DNA of 64,000 bases from Diadema setosum (lineage: Eukaryota; Echinodermata; Echinoidea; Diadematoida; Diadematidae), in contig CM067075.1 in assembly GCA_033980235.1 (NCBI GenBank), forward strand, positions 29,020,385 to 29,084,384, read 5' to 3'. Under the pieces are notes generated by a model. It was not told the origin of the DNA. It searched no databases and was given only the letters and a program-made list of their open reading frames with translations. The position numbers and the translations under genes were made by a program. Positions within the stretch are counted from its first letter, which is position 1; every line of letters begins with the position of its first letter. Shown here one piece after another: positions 47,029-59,734 of this stretch.

Positions 47029-49354
47029 CAAAGAATCCGCCTACAGGCCAAGGGTATGTGAATTGTCAAAATATCAGATTAATGAACATTAGTTTTGTGA
47101 AATTTCTTGTTAAAATCTTATCTAGTGAAGGAAGCACATGAAATTATCCAGCAACTTGAAATGTAGCTTTTGAAGGGATTGTAATAATTCTCCGAAAAAC
47201 CTTCAGAGAGTGTTTTACTAATCTTTCTACATTATCAATGCGTAAAATGTCTATATATACGGTTGGTTGAGCATAATAAAAATCGGGGGAAATGGCTACG
47301 TTCAACGCTCCTGTAGAGTTGCAAAATCAATTTACTTTATTGACAGAATTTACACCAGACATTGTTACCAATTGTATTAAACAGTACATGTTGTGTGAAC
47401 AAAAGAGGTAGTTGCTGATATATTTGTCGTGTTTCCACGCTGTAAAGATGAAACAAGAAATGCTAACTGTATAGGCCTATACTGTTGATATGACATAAAC
47501 GCACATGCTTTATTCATTAAATATTTTAGCATAATTTGTGAAACTTCTTCCACATCAGACCCTCCCCTTTAAAAAAAAAAAGACTCTTGCGACTTTTGGA
47601 AGTTACCATTTTTGTTCAATGTATGCTCACTCATGCAGGACTCTGTCAGCTAATCAATATAGTATCCAAGGAATACCCCGACCAGTTTATTCTGTTCAAA
47701 ACCATGTCGTTAAAAAGTTACGCTATTTTGATTGGGGGTACATTAACACGATTTTTTTAATGTGTATTATTATGTAATCATTTTTAAATGTGTATATATG
47801 ATTTTGTATATTACTTTTCCTTCAATGGGAGTTTAGAATCATTGATTTAAATGATTGATTCACCTGAATTGAATTGAACTGAATTGAATTGAAATAAATT
47901 AGATATTATTTGATTTAGTTAAATTGAACGAAATTGCGTCTGCCTTTTCGGCTTTTTCTTCTATAACTTACCTAGCTCTGCGTCGGATGCACCATTTACC
48001 AGCGCGCATCCTTTCTTCGCTCCTGCCAATGCTTTGCTTCCATAACTCTTCAGAGTGTCCCAAAAGCCTTCGGTGCGGAAGTTATCTACGTGCGGAATTG
48101 CAGAGAACACAATGGCAGAGTAAAATATTGTTACAAGAGTGTCAGTTTCATCATTGTTCATTGACCTTGTTCTGAATCACAATTGCAATTCCTCCTGAAA
48201 AACAAACAAACAAACAAACAAACAAACAAACAAACAAAACAAAAGATACAAACATCAACCATTTAGGCCTATATCCGAATGCTTTTACATGCAGACCAAA
48301 ATGAGGGCGAATATAGTATCATAACTGACAATGCTCGATCGCTCAAAGTTTAAAAGTCAACATTGCCATGCGTTCTCAGACTCAACATAAACTTTCATAT
48401 GATTATTACTTATGTTGTTGTCAGTAGCTGCTATATTCAACACAGAATTTCCTAAATATTTACAACAGCCACGGCTCAGGGATGGCTGTTTCACTGTTCG
48501 AAGTCAAGTTTATCGTATAGAAAAAACAAGTGCTAATCTTTGCAATCAATGGCTCTTACCATTAATTTCTGTTTTGCTGGATATACTTAAGAGCACATGA
48601 AGACATCGCGCATATTGCCTATAACTAACTGGACGGATGTTTTGACGCTTAGATGACTACTCAGATGGCTTGAGATATTTCCTCTTCAGGTATCACTCTA
48701 ATTCTATAGATATTTTTTTTCTTTCGTCAAATGTTGCCGACGAATTGTTATACTGTATTTTTTCAACGTTTGCAAATCATGATTATATAAACCTTCTTTT
48801 TTTCACCCTTTTAGTAACATTTTCCTTTCCTGCTGTCCATATTAAACTATATGTGTCTATTCTGTCTGAAAATCTTCTTCTTGCCATAATTGTTAATTAT
48901 TGCTCGATTTCTTTTTTTTACCCTTTATATACAGCCACCTAAATTCATTTTCTGTGTCTGTCAGTTGTTCCCTGCCTACTCTTGTATCATTACTCCCCTA
49001 AAAACAAACAAACAAACAAACACATAAACAAACAAACAAACATACAAAAACAACAGTTGTACAGCTACCGTAATGTACAGTGTATAGTTCTTTTCTTTCT
49101 ACTGTAAAAGCCATAGCAGCATGCTTATTACAATCGTCATCTGTTACACTATATTTTCCACATTTTTAGAGATAAGAATATTTTGTATTGAGAAATGGAA
49201 CGGGCAGTTGTCCCGCATGCTACTAGGAGCAGATGCGACCTTTACCTTTGGCCAGGCTTTCCAGAATTTCCTTCTTCAGGTCTTCGCGGCTGGGGGCCGA
49301 GCTGCCGAGAGAGACGGTCATCAGGAGGCCGAGCAGTACCAGGGCGAGCTTCAT
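46300..49354 (-). CDS. Peptide gene D: centrocin-like dimeric antimicrobial peptide precursor
   Basis: Coding exons on the minus strand are 49246-49354, 47972-48085 and 46300-46415, giving 112 aa with the same phase-1 introns. The predicted protein equals gene C: signal peptide 1-20, propiece to 36, a chain from Gly43-Phe-Trp with Cys63, acidic spacer 69-93, and a C-terminal chain with Trp95 and Cys108. The intron 2 donor reads GTAAGT, closer to consensus than GTAAGC in gene C. The offset from gene C is 9982 bp at exon 3, 10060 at exon 2 and 10069 at exon 1, so introns differ by small indels while exons are unchanged. This is a recent duplicate. Confidence 0.8.
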
Positions 49355-49805
49355 GATTGTGCTGGGAGGTTGTTTGTACACTGCAATAATTTGAATAAAG
49401 GAATTATTTACACTCAGCCTGGTGCAATGCAGGGATTAATCTGCTTTGATTTGTTTACTCCATAGATTCCGATAAAAAAACGATAATAAAGTAATAATTC
49501 TATGCAGATCATATAATAATTACAATAGTAATGGGCGGCTATACTACCTTGGGTGTAGCGCACAACATGTCCGTGCTTGGACGCTCCTGGCATTTGCCTG
49601 GCGCTTAATTCGATACCGACATAAACAGTTGATAAAATACTCACATTTTGGTTATCCGATTATGAATATATACCGAGTGCGTTTTACGTACGCGTTTTGT
49701 TTCATAATTCTGTTTCACAGGCAATATTACTGCACGTGTTCTTCGTCATCTGACATGATAAAGATTGGCTAAAATGTGGTAATCATTCCAAATGAGATAA
49801 GTTAA

Positions 49806-50153
49806 AGGGGATGGCTAGTAACCGATCAGTGGGAATCAGTGGGAATGCTGAGGGATGATTGTTCCAATCCTTGTGGGATTCATTTAAGAGTACATTATAT
49901 ATCTACTGTTGTGTGAAAATTATTTGCTTCAGAACGGTCTCATATTCAAGTAATGTGCAGATTAATGCCCCGTCACTGACCAGGCACGCTAACCTGGAAA
50001 CATTAAACTGCACATTACTTGATTATGAGACCATTCTGAAGCAAATGATTTTCACACAACAATAGATATATAATGTACTCTTAAATGAATCCCACAAGGA
50101 TTGGAACAATCATCCTCCACTGATTCCCACTGATCAGTTACTAGCCATCCCCT
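49806..50153. mobile_element. 348-bp TTAA-flanked palindrome in 5' UTR intron of gene D
   Basis: Same element, length and site as 39737-40084, with TTAA at 49802-49805 and 50154-50157. The insertion therefore predates the C/D duplication. Confidence 0.85.
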
Positions 50154-50331
50154 TTAAATATTCCCTACCTTCATAATATAGGTGGCAGTAAATTGTATAA
50201 ATACGAATAAAAACAACAGGCCGTTGATAACATAAATAAGTATATCATATTCTGCTTAATAATAATATTACACAAACAAATTAAGCATTCATCTACAATC
50301 ATTCTGTAAAAGGAAATGAAAACGTTATCAC

Positions 50332-50437
50332 CTTAAATGTAGTCGACGAAAAGCCGGAGTCAGCTATTACGAGTCTCTGCTGTCGAATGTTGAGAAGGGC
50401 ACGATGAAATTCACAGCGTTTTGCTCACCTATTTATG
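50332..50437 (-). promoter_or_regulatory. Predicted core promoter and non-coding 5' exon of gene D
   Basis: The CATAAATAG variant (50429-50437), the conserved leader and donor GTGATAAC after 50332 are as in gene C. The acceptor is next to TGTACAAACA at 49380. Confidence 0.55.
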
Positions 50438-51000
50438 TCTTCTAGCAGCCATACATCTCTTTAAGACAAAATGTTTGCTGACCATAAGCACATTTATTTT
50501 CTGTCAGTGTGATGAATCGATATAGGGGGGGGGGAGACTGTTAAACTCTTATTCTGTCTTTAAAATTGATAGTGGTCAAAGAAGAAGGTGTCCGGATGGA
50601 CGAGAAGTTGACAGTCAAAAAAGAATATAGTTCAAGCAGAAAGTATAAGGTGTCTCACATATGGTCTCGGACTTCCAGTTACAGGAGATCAATCAACTTT
50701 GTCATCGTTTCGTTTTCTTTTGTTTGTTTCTTTGTTTGCATTGTTGTTTGATTTCACATTGCTGCGGGTTCCGAAGTCATAGTTTTAACACTTCCCCCCT
50801 TTTTTTTCTTTGTTTAGAGTACATGCAACGTGGTATTTCCATTTCCTTTTTTTCTTGTGGGTATATCAGATTGTGGTCCTTTTTATTGAATTAAATTGAT
50901 AATGGATTATTGATAAAAAAAAATAAACATAATTTAGTAGCCGGGTGGCTAAATTATGCATAACAGGGCAATATATATGTATATGATATATGTATGTGAT

Positions 51001-51004
<4 letters not shown>

Positions 51005-51041
<37 letters not shown>

Positions 51042-51056
51042 CTGTATGTGTGTGTG

Positions 51057-51088
<32 letters not shown>

Positions 51089-51098
51089 TATATATGCG

Positions 51099-51125
<27 letters not shown>
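51005..51125. repeat. (TA)n/(TG)n compound microsatellite
   Basis: TA runs interrupted by TGTGTGTG and CACACACA. The open frames of Tyr-Ile repeats here are artefacts. Confidence 0.9.
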
Positions 51126-51132
<7 letters not shown>

Positions 51133-52020
51133 AATGGCAAACAACATAAATATGAATGAATAACGTTTCAACAATGTCAAATATAACATTAACAGAACCA
51201 CAACAAGTATATAGCATCTTATCAAAAAGCAAATAAGAGGAAAATAATGAACAAAATGTATGACTTGAAAATAATTACCATATTTATCAATGTACCTATA
51301 CAAGCACACACATACACACACACGCACACACAAACACAAACACATGCACATCACACCCACATGTCTATAGTTACCCATTAATACTCATCTCATCGCCCAT
51401 TCAACACTTGTAAACATTCATACATCAAACAAACAAGGCTTATAATTTCCTGATTATAAAAGTCCCTAGGAAATTATAAGTTGTATAAACAACACGGATG
51501 GATTCAACAACATGCCAACAAGTTTCATTGAACAACCCCCCCCCCCCCCGTAAGCAAACAAACTAAAAGCAAACAGAAACGAAAAGTAAAAAAAAAAAAA
51601 ATCTACAATAGATAAAATCAAACTTATTCTATGACCAATTTCAATTATGAGTGCCTGGACTTGCTCTCGGCTTTAAGGTTTGCGACTTCATTTATGTGAT
51701 CATGGGGTCTTGGAGGTGAATACTCATCTTTATTTTGCATTATCATGGAATAAATGTCCCACACTTGAATTAATCTCTTACTGTTTCAGCTGTAAGCCAA
51801 TCTCAGTCTCTTTATTCATTTAAACATAAACTTAAACTAGTTTTTCTGAATTCATATCTATAGCTATTCTTCAATCCTCCTCGATATTCTCTGTTCATAC
51901 TTCACATTACTGACATTATCGATTATGTAACATGTGCCTCGCTCGCGATTTCTGTATTATCTCCTGAACTTCCTTTGTACACATTTGGTATCTCTGCTAT
52001 TGTACACCGCATCTGACTTG

Positions 52021-52621
52021 GACCCCGTTTACAGTGCGAGGCTCGGCCGCGGCTCGGCCGCGGCCGAGTCCAGCCTCGCTTCAGTGTAAACGCGCAAAAG
52101 GCCAAATGCGAGGCCAAAATTGGCCTCGCATTTGGCCTCGCTCTGGAGGTGGTCTCGGCCGCGGCCGAGCCGCGGCCGAGCCCGGCCTTTTCTCAGTGTA
52201 AACGCAAACTGGGCCAAATGCGCGGCCAATTGCGCGGCCAATTTTAGTCTGGCTTCCAAACCCTCTGCCTGTATATTTCGCTATTCAGGATATTAACCCC
52301 CTCAACGTCGAAAACAAGTATAGTTTAAGGTGGTTTTGTCCTGCAAAGGATTCTTTCCTTCGGCAAAGGCCTTTGCCCGAACGGCGACTTCGTCGCCACG
52401 GAATTCTTTTGGCAAAGGGTCTGAAAACCAGACAATACCAAATTGCATTTGTTTACAAGCAGAGCGCCACTACGACAATATATTGAAAGGTTTGAATCAA
52501 AAGCGCGGCCGAGCCCAGCAGTGTAAACGGACAAAATTGCGAGGCTCGGCCGCGCAATTGAGGCCGGACTTGGCCGCGGCCGAGCCGCGGCCGAGCCCGG
52601 CCCCGCACTGTAAACGGGGTC
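52021..52621. mobile_element. GC-rich MITE, GACCCCGTTTACAGTG ends
   Basis: Ends GACCCCGTTTACAGTGCGAG and the inverted CACTGTAAACGGGGTC, with TTG on both sides. The interior is packed with GGCCGCGGCCGAG / CTCGGCCGCGGCC. A second inverted element (about 52247-52433, TCTGGCTTCCAAACCCTC facing GAGGGTTTGGAAGCC-like sequence) is nested inside. Its GC content contrasts sharply with the AT-rich neighbourhood. Confidence 0.8.
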
Positions 52622-53067
52622 TTGTACCTCGCTCGGGTGATCACGCAACACTCAAGAAGTCTGTGCCGCGGACATTGTTTTCATTGTTTTTTTTTTTCTT
52701 TTTACTTTTTGGCGTTTATATTTCTCCAATTCAGAAATTGTCATTCCTTTAATTACATACCCAAGTAAGAAATAATCTCACATCCGCATCTGGGAATCTA
52801 CACCCTACAAGCAATGCTTCTATGTAGATTCCTCATATTTCACATGTTTTATTGTCTTATAAGCTGTACGTGACAATTCATCCAGGCTTTTGTATTGTGA
52901 TGTTTATGTTTTATGTATTTGTTGAAATGTGGAATATGGAACAATAGAAAAACAAACAAAAACAAACAAATGATAATAACACTCGATTATTTTGTTTAAA
53001 TGACATCAAATTAAACGTAATATGTATGTATGAAAAAGAAATGCAGAACGAAAATCAACAAATTAAT

Positions 53068-53084
53068 CGATCAATCAATCAAAA

Positions 53085-53131
<47 letters not shown>

Positions 53132-53143
53132 TAATCAATCAAT

Positions 53144-53191
<48 letters not shown>

Positions 53192-53205
53192 TAATCAATC
53201 AATAC
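53068..53205. repeat. (AATC)n microsatellite
   Basis: A long run of CAATCAAT with a few interruptions. The Asn-Gln-Ser-Ile open frame is an artefact. Confidence 0.95.
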
Positions 53206-53652
53206 CTGCCCCTCTTCCGAATGTCCCCAAACATACAATGCATTAAGGTCATGCACAGATTCCCTGACGATATCGAACCTTTTTTGGAGCGTCCAAATTT
53301 CCCTTCCCGCGGAATATGTCATATTACTTTCCGACTCTATAACAAAGATAACAAAGACAACAAAAAAGTTTAGATCTGAATCAATGTAATGCTATAGTGT
53401 ACGTCAATACATCGTATATAAAAAAAAAAAATATTCCCGACTTTCACGTAGTGAGAATAAAAGTCATTCGTTGTGATAAAATAATGAAACAACCTGTGAT
53501 TCTGTCTTTCCCCATTGTTCTGCATCACTCGATTGTTATCAATCGTTTCCAACTCGTGGAGTGGTCGTTTTATTTTGTCACGTTGTAACATTGCCGGGAG
53601 ACCAAAATCGTCCCAGCAGCAGAACAAACCCTTATGATCTCCCTCATATCTT

Positions 53653-53654
<2 letters not shown>

Positions 53655-53701
<47 letters not shown>

Positions 53702-53810
53702 ATCTATCTCTATCTCTTTCTCTATGTCTATCTATATCTATCAACTACATGTATATCTAGCATGTCTTTCTACTATCAAACTATATCTATCGAATCTGTA
53801 AGTCTCTATA
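53655..53810. repeat. (TC)n then (TCTA)n microsatellite
   Basis: A CTCTCTCT run followed by TATCTATC. It matches the same block in units B and C. Confidence 0.9.
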
Positions 53811-53830
53811 TATATCTTTTATCTATTTTC

Positions 53831-55800
53831 TGTTCCCTTTTTTTCACACTTTTGCTTTCTTTTTTTCTATTCCCGACTTTCCCAGTTTCCCGCACTCTTT
53901 GTAGTTGTAAGCTTTTCACCACCCCCACCCCGATATTTCCCCCTTTCCCTCAGAGGTTATACCCACTCAAACAACAAGCGATACACCTTTACAAAGTTTT
54001 CACGTTGACTTCATTTTTTTTTCTTTCTCTCAATGGAAAAAAAAAAATATATATATTAAGTTTTATGAGCTATAAATGAATTTCTTTAGAAGAGCTGTTT
54101 TTATATAAACTGTTCCTCTTTATCATTTATAGATGAAATAACGGCTGTAAATTTGAATGTACATTTTGTTGCACCCATACAACGTCTATCTGCTTGATGT
54201 AAGTTGTATGTATAGCAGTGTCCTATTTGACTTGAAGTTATAAATAGGAATACTCATATTCTACTATACCATAATACGGAATAGTTCTTAAGTTGACTCG
54301 TAAAACTGATGTGCATGTGCAAAGCAAGTCACATAATACACGTTTATGACTAGGTCGTCTACGTGTACATTACGAATGTCATTTACGAATATTTCTCGCT
54401 TTTTTCTCAATGACATGTCTACTTTCATTTATGCAGAAACATGAACCATCAATCATTTTCCTTTTCCCTGCAACTCGAATATATAATGGTTCTTTTCCAT
54501 GCACGAGCGCATCTATATTTATAGTTATGGTAGACATGATCCACGTTTTAATGAACTATTGTACAAAGCGACTTACTGCCTGTACAAAGCGACTTACTGC
54601 CGATTTTCTCCGTAACTTTGTTTTCTCAAAGTTTTCCATGGTGTTCAGTAAAGCTGGATAAATAGGCCACAGAAATGTCCGTCCTCAATTATGATATTTG
54701 TATCACACGATATTTGCAGAACGCCCTCGGAAATTTGCACTTTGTTTATTCTTAATTTCCTTTTCATTTAAGTAGTATTTTTACTTATACGATCATTACT
54801 GGTCCCGGTCATTGATGATTATCTACTTACCTTGGCAAAGCAATCAGCTCTTTAATCAGTGATTATGAACCCTACCCCATAGTTTTTGTCAGCCGTGGTT
54901 GCCCCTCGTGACACTGCAACGACGGGGTCCCTCTGGAATGTACATACGGTTCCTTTGTTTGTTAGAATTTTGTTCGAGAATGCGGGCATGTGAGTTCGAT
55001 TTGCAAATTCTTGTCTCGTGTAAGCCTCTGCTCATAAACAACCCAGTATTGGCATGGGTCGTTGTATCATGGAGTCATATATAATCAAAAGATCTGATTT
55101 TTTTTTCTCATTACTATTATCCTTATAAGTTTGCATCACAATGTCAACCTGCCACACACACACGAGCATCTCATAGAGTTATGCAGTTCTGTTAAAGTGT
55201 TAATTTGAACAGATTGCAGTTGTGTTAAAATGTTATATAATAGAGATCTGTGTACGGTTGTCAGACACCGGGAATTTTTTTCAGTTATGTTCTAAGTCTG
55301 TAAACACTCTCCTAAAACTTCTGGCTTTGTAGCCTTTTTCTTTCTCAATAGTGATTCGTTCATCGACCCCAAGAATGTTCACGGCTACTTTTCATTTGTT
55401 TGAGCTTACTTGTGGGTAGGTTCTATTTGTATGCTGTTCACATTGATGGAATCGTGGTCACTTACCCTGTGTCCCGGTATGCAGCCTACTACATTAGGAT
55501 AAAGAACCCTTTGTTTATAATGTGAACAGTCATGTATTGCATGTATGCATGACTGTCCCATCAAATTATCCGGTTAAGTTTTATTCCCACTACATATGAT
55601 TCTGATTACCTCACAATAATCAAGGAATATAGTTTGATATATTTGATTTCTTCCCTTTTTTGCGTATACATGACTACCTCTTCCGTGTTTGCTACTGTTT
55701 ACAAAAAAAAAACCCAACAACGTTCAACGGTGTTTAGTTGTCCTTTTTGTCCCCTACTTTGAAAATTTATCTGATTTGAGACTAGCAATGTTCAATTCTC
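53831..55800. other. Gene-free interval
   Basis: AT-rich and largely unique-looking. It includes a short direct repeat GTACAAAGCGACTTACTGCC at about 54561-54600. I see no supported gene, promoter or mobile-element end. Its last part may be the 5' UTR of the retrotransposon that follows. Confidence 0.5.
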
Positions 55801-56056
55801 ATGTTACGACACGATTTGATACGTATGTATGTATGTATGTTGTCTTTCTGTCCTTCTTTCTCTGTCATCTTCCTTGTGTTTGTCTTCTCTCACCTATCTT
55901 CTTTTTCAGAATTCTATGTTTATGTGTATTTGCCTACTCGCTGTACGATTCGCGAAACCGGAATTGTTTGTGCTTCACCTACATGTATGTCAAAATATCT
56001 TATACCTCAACCCCGGCAGTTGATATGCTTTCATTTTGGATTTTATGCTCCTCCTT

Positions 56057-57484
56057 ATGGCTAGTCAACTCAATTCAGCGTTTGATTCCCTCAATGATGA
56101 TGAACTCTATGATTTGTTTAGATGCTCCCCTACAGAATTAAGTCCGATAAATTCACGTTCTTCTGCTACTTTTGATAACCTCATTGCCAATAATGTTAAT
56201 CTATCTTCGAAAGATTTATATGATGATTACGATTGTGAATATGATTCCTCCCATATTTCTTCAAAGTATGTTACAGTTGATCAATTCACAGATCTTGTCA
56301 AAAGTTTTTCAGAAAGTACATTTTCAATGTTACATCTGAATATCAGGAGTATAAATAAGCATTTTGATGATTTACAGATATTATTAGGTAATCAAATGAA
56401 AAAACAAATTTCTGTAATAGGTTTAACGGAAACATGGTTATCTTCTGATATTAATTTACCATACGCATTAAATGGTTATGAGTTAATTGTCAATAACAGA
56501 GTGAATAGGACGGGTGGGGGTGTTGCTTTTTATTTATCACAGAAATTTGAGTTTACTGTTTGTGAGGAATTACAAATTATGAATGATACTATAGAGTCCT
56601 TGTTTGTGGAAATTTCCATTCCGCAAAATAAAAACATTATTGTTGGTATTGTTTATAGACCCCCAAGTTCTAATCCTAAAGATTTTTTGAGTTGTATTGT
56701 AAATTTATTAAAAAATCCCCTGTTGGCAAATAAAAATATTTTTATAATGGGTGATTTTAACATTGATTTGATTAAAAATGACGATAATACGTCACAAGAA
56801 TTTTTCGAAATATTTTTGTCAGCCTCATATTTGCCATTAATTTCGAAACCCACACGTGTTACAAATCATTCCGCCACCCTTCTTGATAATGTTTTCACTA
56901 ATGTATTGCAAATTTTAAACTCTTCTATTATTTTATCTGATATGACTGATCATTTCCCTATTATAGCGTGTTTTGATCTCGGGTATTCGGTAAATAAATT
57001 TGGTTTTTCTCCAACCAGACGTAGAGCTACACCAGAAAATTTGGCTAGCCTTGGTGCTAGCCTAGAAAGGGCTGATTGGTCTAGTGTTTACGATAGTGAT
57101 GACGTTAATATATCATTTAATAATTTTTCAGGGATAATTAATAATTATTTAGATGAGTATATACCTAAATCAAAAGATAAGTTAGTTAATTATAAAACAT
57201 CCCCCAGATTTCCGTGGATATCAAAATCTCTCCTTCGTTCAATCAATAGAAAAAATAGGCTTTATTATAAATTCAAAATGGAAAAAACTGAGAAGTCAAA
57301 AGAAAAATATACTTCCTATAGAAATACATTAACTAAGATTATACGGTTAGAAAAGAGGAAATATTATATGTTTCAGTTAGAAAAATATAAACATGATATG
57401 AAGAATACATGGAAGGTTTTGAACCAGGCCATGAATATATCGAAAAAGAAATCAAATATTACAACAATAAGATATGGCAACTAA
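56057..57484 (+). pseudogene. AP endonuclease domain of the non-LTR element
   Basis: A natural start is MASQLNSAFDS. Endonuclease landmarks in order are SMLHLNIRSINKHFDD, VIGLTETWL (catalytic Glu), GGGVAFYL, IIVGIVYRPPSS, IMGDFNIDL (Asp-Asn active site) and SDMTDHFPI (Asp-His). A basic linker toward RT follows. The frame ends in a TAA at 57482-57484, but the next part continues in the same frame (IYEDPSDIANIFNSYF), so it is a single premature stop. Confidence 0.85.
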
Positions 57485-58420
57485 ATATATGAAGATCCAA
57501 GTGACATAGCTAATATTTTTAACTCTTATTTTTCAATGATTGGGGAGAATTTGGCTAGAAGGGTACCACAGTCAAATACGCATTTTTCAACATTTTTAGG
57601 TCAACCAAACCCAAGTTCTGTCTTTTTTGTTCCAACTACGAAATATGAAGTTATCGATATTGTTACTGCAATGAATGACAAGCGAAGTGCTGGTTACGAT
57701 GACATAAGTAATTTTATTTTAAAGGGAATTATTTTTTCAATCGCTGACCCACTTTCACATATTTTTAATAGATCTATATCATGTGGTGTTTTTCCTGATT
57801 TTATGAAAATAGCTAAGGTTTTCCCTTTATTCAAAAAAGGCGATGGTTCTGATATGAGTAATTACAGGCCCATTTCCTTACTTTCATCTTTATCTAAAGT
57901 TTTGGAAAAATTGATATTTAAAAGAACAATTAATTTTTTAACTTTTCATAACGTTTTTACAAATTCTCAATTTGGGTTTCGTCAAAAACACAGTACCATT
58001 CACGCCCTCTTGAAGTTTATCGACCACGCAGCGCATACTATTGATAATCATTCTCATCTTGTTGGTATATTCCTGGACTTCTCCAAGGCCTTTGACACAA
58101 TAAATCATGAAATCTTATTTTACAAGTTGTCTCATTATGGGATAAGGGGGAAGGCCTTGGAGTGGTTCAGGAGCTACCTGCAAAACCGCAAACAATACGT
58201 ATCTCTGAACGAGAACGTTTCAAGTCTCGAATTCATTAAGTGTGGCGTCCCACAAGGTAGCTTATTAGGTCCTTTACTTTTTATCATTTATATCAATGAT
58301 TTTTGCAGATCATCCGACGTGTTGTCATTTATACTTTTTGCTGATGATTCAAATGTTTTCTTTTCACATCAAAATCCAGATGAACTCGTGCACATTGTTA
58401 ATTCCGAATTAAAAAAGTGA
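57485..58420 (+). pseudogene. Reverse transcriptase palm/fingers of the non-LTR element
   Basis: Motifs are KRSAGYDDISNFILK, FKKGDGSDMSNYRPISLL, FGFRQKHSTIHALL, IFLDFSKAFDTINHEIL, GVPQGSLLGPLLFIIYIND and FADDSNVFF, which contains the catalytic Asp pair. It is closed by TGA at 58418-58420 because of a one-base change in the AAAAAA run. Confidence 0.85.
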
Positions 58421-59157
58421 CCCAATGGATAAGAGCTAACAAATTATCTCTTAATCTTTTGAAAACTAAATATATGTTATTTAGTAACTCTATAGAAGTT
58501 TTACGTAAAGAGATTATTTTTGATGACATTCAAATAGAACGCGTATCTCATATAAAATTCCTGGGGATTACAGTAGACGATAAATTTTCATGGAGGCCAC
58601 ATATTATTAACATAAGTACAATAATATCACGTAATATTGGAATCCTTAATAGACTTAAGTTTCATATTCCATTGTCTTCTTTGCTGACGTTATATTTCTC
58701 TTTAATATTACCTTATCTTAACTACGGTCTTTTAGCATGGGGTAACGCTCATCAAACTTTACTAGATAGATTACTGGTTTTACAAAAAAAGGCACTTCGT
58801 GTTATTTGTGGTGTCCCGCCACGTTCCCATACAGATCCATTATTCACTAAATATAAGATTTTAAAAATCAAAGATTTGTATTTCTTTCAACTTGGACAGT
58901 TTATGTTTAATTTCAACACAAATGCACTTCCCTGTATATTCAATTCAATGTTTGCAAGGAATCAATTTTTCCATAATTATCCCACCAGACAATCTTCTGA
59001 GTTTCATCTACCTCTTCTGAGAACATTATTAGCTCAGAATACATTTATATACACAGGCCCTAGATTCTGGAATTCATTAAGTAGCGAAATAAAAAATTCT
59101 CCTTCTTTGTACTCCTTTAAGCGTAAGTTGAAATCCTTTCTGTTAAACCCTCTCTGA
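58415..59157 (+). pseudogene. Reverse transcriptase thumb and C-terminal region of the non-LTR element
   Basis: It continues the previous part in another frame: VTQWIRANKLSLNLLKTKYM, then FLGITVDDKFSWRPHI, LYFSLILPYLNYGLLAWG, LQKKALRVICG and NSPSLYSFKRKLKSFLL before TGA. There is no start codon of its own. Confidence 0.85.
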
Positions 59158-59734
59158 TGTTCGTTTTTATTAATCAAGTTCCAACAATCACAGGGTTTAT
59201 CATCCAACCATCAATCAATTGATTTCTGAATTCATTAATTTATGAAATAGCCATTATAATTTCTACACAGCTGTATGCAACCACCGGCTGTTTAAAGAAT
59301 CTCTTCAATTCCCTCTTCAATTCTCTCTTTCGTTTCTTTGATCAGCGTGTAGGCATTCTCTTTCTTTCTTCCTTCCTTCCTTTCATTTTCCACCTTTCTG
59401 TCTAGTCGTGTCATGTTATTGTGTGTCTCCCGTTTGTTTCCGTCTTGTGTAAATCATACTTGTGTCCAGCATATACAAATATTAAAGTATTTAGTTAGAT
59501 CTTCTTGAGTGGTTCACAATCTACAAGCTTGCTTTTTAGTGGACCTCTCAGTTCTCCTTTTTTTTTCAACTGAAACAAAGTCTTGTATTATTTTGCGTAT
59601 ACATATGTTACTTAATTATTGTATCATTTGATATCACTTGTTAGTTGTGTGTATACGATTGTGATGATAACCTAATTCATACTGTGTTGTGTTTTGTTGG
59701 AAAAAGGAGAATAAAATAAAATGAAATGAATGAA

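Larger units (their letters stand above)
45806..53830. repeat. Tandem unit D
   Basis: It starts as units B and C do and is recognisable through the TCTC/TCTA block at about 53655-53800. The distal TG/CA flank is missing, so the array ends here on the plus-strand side. Confidence 0.75.
55829..59157 (+). mobile_element. Near full-length non-LTR retrotransposon (endonuclease + reverse transcriptase), decayed
   Basis: One long coding frame runs through a hydrophobic leader ending LNPG, an AP endonuclease, RT and C-terminal region. It is broken by TGA at 56021, TAA at 57482 and a frameshift in an A-run near 58412. The three open parts are listed separately. The 3' UTR runs to about 59730 with a tail of (ATGAA)n. 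Confidence 0.85.

Noticed and set aside
53026..53373. 115-aa Asn/Gln/Ser/Ile repeat protein
   Set aside because: Pure translation of the (AATC)n microsatellite.
55689..56141. 150-aa hydrophobic plus-strand open frame
   Set aside because: Its frame differs from the endonuclease frame it overlaps and its composition follows pyrimidine-rich DNA. The 2A-like leader is in another frame.
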